Of a stretch of DNA of 64,000 bases, positions 60,342 through 64,000 are shown piece by piece (the stretch's first letter is position 1; every line of letters begins with the position of its first letter). This DNA is from Lacrimispora amygdalina. Lineage in GTDB: Bacteria; Bacillota; Clostridia; Lachnospirales; Lachnospiraceae. Where the stretch lies: the NCBI RefSeq assembly GCF_003432035.1, contig NZ_QOHO01000064.1, forward strand, positions 25,352 to 89,351, in the 5' to 3' direction. The notes below the pieces were generated by a model that had not been told where the DNA came from, made no database searches, and saw nothing but the letters and a program-made list of their open reading frames with translations. The position numbers and the translations under genes are program-made.

Positions 60342-60453
60342 TTATTTCCCTCCTTTTATAATCCTTACATGGGTACCGTCTGCTACAGTCCGGACAGCGA
60401 TTACGATACTGGCAGGACTTGCATGATAATTTGGATTCTATATGTATCACCAT
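60319..60453 (-). CDS. 44-residue zinc-knuckle mini-protein
   Basis: Starts at 60453 (or GTG 60450) after AAGGA. LSCKSCQYRNRCPDCSRRYPC has CxxC-x5-CxxC, likely zinc. Overlaps the HTH gene by 23 bp. Unknown. Confidence 0.5.
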   Translation of the reverse strand: MVIHIESKLSCKSCQYRNRCPDCSRRYPCKDYKRREISAKVKTK

Positions 60454-60533
60454 TCCTTTCTTGTAAAATATTTCCATTTCTCCTATACTGTAAATACCGT
60501 GTACCAGACGGAATATACTAAAGGAGTTTTTTC

Positions 60534-60968
60534 ATGATTTCCTCTAAATCCGAATATGAAGACTTTGTTGTCAAGTTGCTAAATTCTATTATTTCTGGGG
60601 AAAAATTAACGCCCGACCTTTTTCCTAAGTATTCAGAGAAGGACTTTCTGGAAGTTCTTTCTCAATGCGTAACAGATGGACTCGTTATAGGATATTCTAT
60701 GTCTCGAGTCGCCAGTGGGGATCCGGTTGGTCAACGTACTGGCGAACCTTATGTGACAATTAAGGGGCTTTCGTATATTGACTCCATTTCACAGGCAAAA
60801 GCTCTGGATATCGCCAAAGCGGCCGAATCACAATCCATAATAGCTACGCTTAGGGCAAACATAGCTACCATAGCTTCTTTCACCGCTATTCTCGTTTCGG
60901 TTCTAGCTAATTTAGATAGAATAGTACATAACGTACAAAGAGTATTATCTTATCTAAATACGCCATGA
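60534..60968 (+). CDS. winged-helix-like protein with C-terminal membrane segment, cargo
   Basis: 144 residues, AAAGGAG before the ATG. FLEVLSQCVTDGLVIGYSMSR and YVTIKGLSYIDS resemble YjcQ-type winged helices; the end (IIATLRANIATIASFTAILVSVLANL) is a membrane segment. On the + strand among - strand genes, thus cargo. It overlaps the convergent gene 60907-61077 by 62 bp. Confidence 0.55.
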   Translation: MISSKSEYEDFVVKLLNSIISGEKLTPDLFPKYSEKDFLEVLSQCVTDGLVIGYSMSRVASGDPVGQRTGEPYVTIKGLSYIDSISQAKALDIAKAAESQSIIATLRANIATIASFTAILVSVLANLDRIVHNVQRVLSYLNTP

Positions 60969-61077
60969 GATTTACAATTACGAGGATAATAAGCAATACG
61001 GCAACCGCCTTGTTTGTCTTTTCAGCTTGGCGGTTTCTTTTTTCGGCTTCTTTTAAAATTCGCTCAGATTCAGTCAT
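60907..61077 (-). CDS. 56-residue membrane protein, antisense overlap
   Basis: ATG at 61077 with GAGGAGGTGAG ahead. MTESERILKEAEKRNRQAEK is a charged helix, then a span (AVAVLLIILVIVNLMAY). The 3' end overlaps the convergent gene 60534-60968 by 62 bp, so an antisense effect is possible. Confidence 0.55.
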   Translation of the reverse strand: MTESERILKEAEKRNRQAEKTNKAVAVLLIILVIVNLMAYLDKIILFVRYVLFYLN

Positions 61078-61123
61078 CCTCTCTCACCTCCTCTTTTCAT
61101 TACTAAACCAAGCTTCATTTATT

Positions 61124-61139
61124 GTTTAGTTTTCTAAAC
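61124..61139. promoter_or_regulatory. cI/Cro operator copy 1
   Basis: GTTTAG-TTTT-CTAAAC, a perfect inverted repeat overlapping the cro gene end, in front of the - strand early genes. Two other copies are at 61368 and 61430. Confidence 0.65.
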
Positions 61140-61349
61140 TTTTTCCATAAAAAAATATATTGGTATTTCACTTTTATCAATCCCAAGTGACTCACATGCA
61201 GAATTAATTTCATTCTGCGTAAAATCTAATTTGCCAGTTAATCTCTGACTTAATGAAACTCTACCTATACCTATAGCCTCTGCAAAAGCATCTTGTGTAC
61301 CAAAGACTTCTTTAATCTTTCCTCTAAGCTTGCTATAATCACACGCCAC
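61134..61349 (-). CDS. Cro-like XRE repressor
   Basis: 71 residues from the GTG at 61349 after AAAGGAGGAG. LRGKIKEVFGTQDAFAEAIGIGRVSLSQRLTGKLDF is the HTH. First gene of the leftward early operon. Confidence 0.8.
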   Translation of the reverse strand: MACDYSKLRGKIKEVFGTQDAFAEAIGIGRVSLSQRLTGKLDFTQNEINSACESLGIDKSEIPIYFFMEKV

Positions 61350-61367
61350 TTAAACTCCTCCTTTTCT

Positions 61368-61445
61368 GTTTAGTTTTCTAAACTTTGCAATTTCATATTA
61401 ACATGCCCTCATGCCTTCGTCAAGTGTTTGTTTAGTTTTCTAAAT
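61368..61445. promoter_or_regulatory. operators and the cro promoter
   Basis: Operators at 61368-61383 (GTTTAGTTTTCTAAAC) and 61430-61445 (one base changed). Between them, on the - strand, TTGACG (61423-61418), 17 bp and TAATAT (61400-61395) are the cro promoter. The upstream operator also faces the cI promoter, whose -10 TATAAT is at 61466-61471. Confidence 0.75.
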
Positions 61446-61523
61446 TTTATTTCTTTAAGTCTAATTATAATGTTGCGTTTTCTGAACATTCATGATAATA
61501 TGAAAATATCAAAGGAGGGTACT

Positions 61524-62036
61524 ATGAAATCTATATCAGAAAGAATTATTGAGGGAATGGCTATTAGAAACATGAAGCAAGTTGATATAATAGAAGCGAC
61601 TGGGATAAACAAGGGTTCTCTAAGTTCTTATATATCAGGAAAATATGAACCGAAACAAACTAACATCTTTAAAATTGCAAAAGCCTTGGATGTTAATGAG
61701 GCCTGGTTGATGGGCCACGATGTCCCCATGGAACGAAAATTAAAGAATACTAGCTATAAGAAGCCCTCCTCTATTGATTTTAATCGTGTACTCTCTCAAC
61801 AGGAACAAACCCTCTTAAATAAATACCGTTCAATCGATAATAAGGGTAAACACACAGTAAACACAGTGCTGGAAATGGAGTACAACCGTTGCAAGCCGAT
61901 CGGCGAAAGCTCGGATGTAAAAGCGAAAATAATCAATGATAAATCTTACCTTGAGCCAGTGGCTGCCCACGAACGTACCGATATAGAAGTAACTGAAGAA
62001 ATGAGAAAGCACGATGATGCTTTCTTTGATGAATAA
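61524..62036 (+). CDS. CI-like phage repressor without peptidase domain
   Basis: 170 residues from the ATG at 61524 (AAAGGAGGG). HTH: SISERIIEGMAIRNMKQVDI and TGINKGSLSSYISGKYEPKQTN. The C-terminal half has no S24 Ser-Lys motif, so it cannot cut itself in the SOS response. Induction must go another way. Confidence 0.8.
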   Translation: MKSISERIIEGMAIRNMKQVDIIEATGINKGSLSSYISGKYEPKQTNIFKIAKALDVNEAWLMGHDVPMERKLKNTSYKKPSSIDFNRVLSQQEQTLLNKYRSIDNKGKHTVNTVLEMEYNRCKPIGESSDVKAKIINDKSYLEPVAAHERTDIEVTEEMRKHDDAFFDE

Positions 62037-62107
62037 GATACCTATACCAAAGATTAAAATAGCTTATGGCTTTTTTATAATAAACTAAAGAAAAAGGAGA
62101 TATGAGT

Positions 62108-62479
62108 ATGATTGATTTTAAAAATGGTTCTTTTGTAAAACTGAAAAAAGTGGATAACTCCGCTGCAAGTGATGTCGTTAATCTATTTGTACCAAACGAA
62201 GAAATTATAGGCTGCTACAAAGGAATCCGTGATTACGTTGTTTTTACAAATAAACGTATAATCTCTGTAAATGTTCAAGGAATGACTGGTAAAAAGAAAG
62301 ACTTCACTTCAATGCCGTATTCTAAAATACAGGTGTTCTCTGTTGAAACATCTGGAGTATTTGACCTGGATAGTGAATTGGAACTTTATTTCAGCGGTAT
62401 CGGAAAAGTAAGATTTGAATTTACTGGCACAAGCGATATAGTGCAAATTGGACAGCTTATAGCTTCTTTCACCATATAA
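62108..62479 (+). CDS. PH-domain-like protein downstream of cI
   Basis: 123 residues from the ATG at 62108. IGCYKGIRDYVVFTNKRIISVNVQG and FDLDSELELYFSGIGKVRF are a bacterial PH domain (bPH type). Usual in lysogeny modules of clostridial phages. Unknown role. Confidence 0.75.
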   Translation: MIDFKNGSFVKLKKVDNSAASDVVNLFVPNEEIIGCYKGIRDYVVFTNKRIISVNVQGMTGKKKDFTSMPYSKIQVFSVETSGVFDLDSELELYFSGIGKVRFEFTGTSDIVQIGQLIASFTI

Positions 62480-62494
62480 TATCCCAAAATAGCA

Positions 62495-62530
62495 AAAACC
62501 GCCCAGCACTCGCAATGCTGAACGGCTTCA
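62495..62530 (+). terminator. possible terminator after the PH gene
   Basis: CCG...AGCA(CTCGCAA)TGCT...CGG, weak T-run. Probably ends the cI-PH transcript. Confidence 0.4.
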
Positions 62531-62641
62531 CATAGATTTTCTCTTACCGGACTTCCGGAATGATAAATCCTTCTAACAAATTGATTATATCATTCCTAAA
62601 ACGACCTGGCAAGAGGGTGTATTTTTTATACTCAAAAATAA

Positions 62642-62657
62642 GTTGTAACATCACAAC
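62642..62657. promoter_or_regulatory. palindrome copy upstream of the integrase gene
   Basis: GTTGTAACATCACAAC, one base different from 25296-25311 and 52548-52563. Located 23 bp before the integrase start, where a repressor could bind. Confidence 0.5.
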
Positions 62658-62679
62658 AAACGAAAGGAATTGATATAAC

Positions 62680-63735
62680 ATGGCAAAAGCAAAGAAACTC
62701 CCCTCCGGATCCTGGCGCTGTCAGGTCTATGATTATACTGATGATAAGGGCAAAAGACACTATAAGTCTTTCACCTGTGATGATCCAAGCCCTGCAGGAC
62801 GAAGGAAGGCTGAATGTATGGCAGCACAATATGCTCAGGACAAAGAAACAAGATCACGATCAGAAAAAACATTCGGACAAGCTCTTACGGATTATATTAC
62901 TATGAGGGAGCCAGTTGTTTCCCCTCGTACCATATTAAATTATAAAAGGCTGCAGAATAAAGATCTGAAACTTTTATGTGATATAAAAATTGCTGATATT
63001 ACCCAGGAGCAAATACAAGAGTTTGTTAATCAGGATACAAAATCTCATTCCCCAAAAACAGTCAGGGATAATCATGGATTAATCGCAGCTGTCATTAAAC
63101 AAGAACGTCCGGAATTTGCATTGAATACAGTATTACCAAAACAGGTACGTCCTCAGCTATATATACCTTCTGACGAAGATGTAAAAAGGCTTATCAAACT
63201 TGCGGCCAATACCGATCTGGAACTTCCAATACTTCTCGCTGCTTTTGGTCCGATGCGCCGTGGTGAGATATGTGCTCTCAATACTGAAAATATTAGTGGC
63301 AACGTGGTTCATGTTTGCAAGAATATTGTACTTTCACCAGACAATACATGGGTAATAAAATCTCCTAAATCTTTCGCCGGTGATCGATTCATTGACTATC
63401 CTGATTTTGTAGCAGAGAAGTGGAAAGGCCTATCAGGCAGAATTACGAAGCTGTCACCAGATAATCTATCAAACCGATTCGCAAGGCTGCTTAATAGCTC
63501 CGGAATTCCACATTTTCGATTCCATGATTTAAGACATTATTCAGCCAGCATACAGCACGCCTTAGGGATTCCGGATGCATACATCATGAGCCGTGGTGGT
63601 TGGGGCAATGATGGAGTGTTAAAAAATGTATATCGTCATGCTATGACAGGAAAAGCACAAGAAATGAACAAGATTGCAAATACTTATTTTAGTGAGATGC
63701 AACACGAAATGCAACACGAAAAAAAAGAACCCTAG
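62680..63735 (+). CDS. int: tyrosine recombinase (prophage integrase)
   Basis: 351 residues. Arm-binding start (KKLPSGSWRCQVYDYTDDKGKRHYKSF), SAM-like domain, catalytic Arg in FGPMRRGEICAL, H-x-x-R in FRFHDLRHYSAS and nucleophile Tyr in LKNVYRHAM. The end EMQHEMQHEKKEP is encoded by the tandem 12-bp arm sites at 63697-63720. Integrates into the tRNA-Cys end 17 bp beyond the stop. Confidence 0.95.
   Translation: MAKAKKLPSGSWRCQVYDYTDDKGKRHYKSFTCDDPSPAGRRKAECMAAQYAQDKETRSRSEKTFGQALTDYITMREPVVSPRTILNYKRLQNKDLKLLCDIKIADITQEQIQEFVNQDTKSHSPKTVRDNHGLIAAVIKQERPEFALNTVLPKQVRPQLYIPSDEDVKRLIKLAANTDLELPILLAAFGPMRRGEICALNTENISGNVVHVCKNIVLSPDNTWVIKSPKSFAGDRFIDYPDFVAEKWKGLSGRITKLSPDNLSNRFARLLNSSGIPHFRFHDLRHYSASIQHALGIPDAYIMSRGGWGNDGVLKNVYRHAMTGKAQEMNKIANTYFSEMQHEMQHEKKEP
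63697..63720 (+). repeat. integrase arm-type sites near attR
   Basis: Two exact 12-bp ATGCAACACGAA units, matching 22454-22477. They sit within the integrase coding sequence. Confidence 0.6.
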
Positions 63736-63750
63736 TATTTACTAGGGTTT
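63728..63750 (+). terminator. integrase terminator
   Basis: AACCCTAGTA-TT-TACTAGGGTT then TT, compact hairpin overlapping the integrase stop. Confidence 0.8.
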
Positions 63751-63751
63751 T

Positions 63752-63779
63752 AGAGAGGCGACAACCAGATTTGAACTGG
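63752..63779 (+). repeat. att repeat at the right end (attR, in tRNA-Cys)
   Basis: 28 bp identical to attL at 22302-22329; 24 of them are the 3' end of the tRNA gene, which stays functional because the phage restores it. Confidence 0.9.
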
Positions 63780-63826
63780 TGATCAGGGTGTTGCAGACCC
63801 ACGCCTTACCACTTGGCTATGTCGCC
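63756..63826 (-). tRNA. tRNA-Cys (GCA)
   Basis: 71 nt on the - strand. Acceptor GGCGACA pairs with TGTCGCC, discriminator T; anticodon loop CTGCAAC, anticodon GCA; T-arm CCAG-TTCAAAT-CTGG. The 3' end is the phage attachment site. Confidence 0.95.
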
Positions 63827-63859
63827 ATTAAATTGTATATCTGAACTACTTGCATTCAG

Positions 63860-63931
63860 TGACCCCAACGAGATTCGAACTCGTGTTACCGCCGTGAAAG
63901 GGCGATGTCTTAACCGCTTGACCATGGGGCC
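63860..63931 (-). tRNA. tRNA-Glu (TTC)
   Basis: 72 nt on the - strand. Acceptor GGCCCCA with TGGGGTC (one G-U pair), anticodon loop with TTC, T-arm ACGAG-TTCGAAT-CTCGT. Confidence 0.93.
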
Positions 63932-63978
63932 TTACTTAAATTTCGTTTCCTCATAGTCTATCTAGCTGAGTATCACGA

Positions 63979-64000
63979 ACTCCCCGAGTAGGACTTGAAC
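63979..64000 (-). tRNA. partial tRNA (3' end only), identity unknown
   Basis: The last bases form GTTCAAGTCCTACTCGGGGAG on the - strand, a T-loop, T-stem half and acceptor half. The rest and the anticodon lie beyond the window. Confidence 0.75.

Larger units (their letters stand above)
22302..63779. mobile_element. prophage of siphovirus type integrated in tRNA-Cys, about 41.5 kb
   Basis: Bounded by the 28-bp att repeats. Gene modules from left: SOS gene and Panacea pair (+), lysis (amidase, holin, XkdX), tail fibre and baseplate, tape measure, tail tube, head-tail joining, capsid, scaffold, minor head protein, portal, TerL and TerS (-), cargo, dam, replication and recombination (-), cro/cI and integrase. 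The long flexible tail genes (tape measure of 1071 residues, tube and chaperones, no sheath) indicate a siphovirus. TerL carries a frameshift, so packaging may be lost. Confidence 0.92.

Noticed and set aside
22302..63779. CRISPR array or restriction-modification locus in the prophage
   Set aside because: No regularly spaced repeats of array size are present, and the lone Dam enzyme has no nuclease partner beside it.

Overview
The window looks like the chromosome of an anaerobic Firmicute of the Lachnospiraceae (Clostridium cluster XIVa) type. The evidence is strong AGGAGG ribosome binding sites, moderate to low G+C, a lantibiotic locus very close to ruminococcin A of Ruminococcus gnavus, and a siphovirus-type prophage with a Clostridia-style gene set. 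The exact genus cannot be read from the sequence.

Bases 1-8050 are ordinary chromosome: the end of a permease gene, a DJ-1/PfpI protein, a TetR regulator with a methyltransferase, an XRE regulator, a GNAT acetyltransferase, a second TetR regulator, a PadR operon and the potassium transporter gene kup. Several regulators have clear operators on their own promoters.

Bases 8112-18337 hold a complete class II lantibiotic locus. An immunity ABC transporter (F, E, G and a small membrane protein) is transcribed leftward. A response regulator and histidine kinase, two precursor genes encoding the same 48-residue peptide, the LanM synthetase and the LanT peptidase-transporter are transcribed rightward. 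Two 16-bp direct repeats 22 bp apart, in front of the precursor promoter, are the probable response regulator site.

Bases 18535-22301 are the decayed remains of a prophage related to the intact-looking one that follows: pieces of terL, of a small early gene, of dam and of an integrase, in the same order as in the larger prophage. A 111-codon cargo gene sits between the relic pieces.

Bases 22302-63779 are a prophage of about 41.5 kb in the 3' end of a tRNA-Cys gene, bounded by 28-bp att repeats. From attL it carries a LexA-controlled small gene and a two-gene Panacea (DUF4065)/membrane-protein pair on the + strand. The lysis, tail, head and packaging genes follow on the - strand, then cargo genes, dam, replication and recombination genes, the cro/cI switch and the integrase. 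It may not be able to package DNA, because terL has a 5-bp tandem duplication inside the Walker A codons. The tail chaperone genes appear to be joined by a -2 frameshift, the distal tail gene lacks a normal start codon, and the minor head protein is fused to an ADP-ribosyltransferase. Cargo genes are flanked by repeated terminator-like hairpins. The window ends in a tRNA cluster (Cys, Glu and one partial tRNA).
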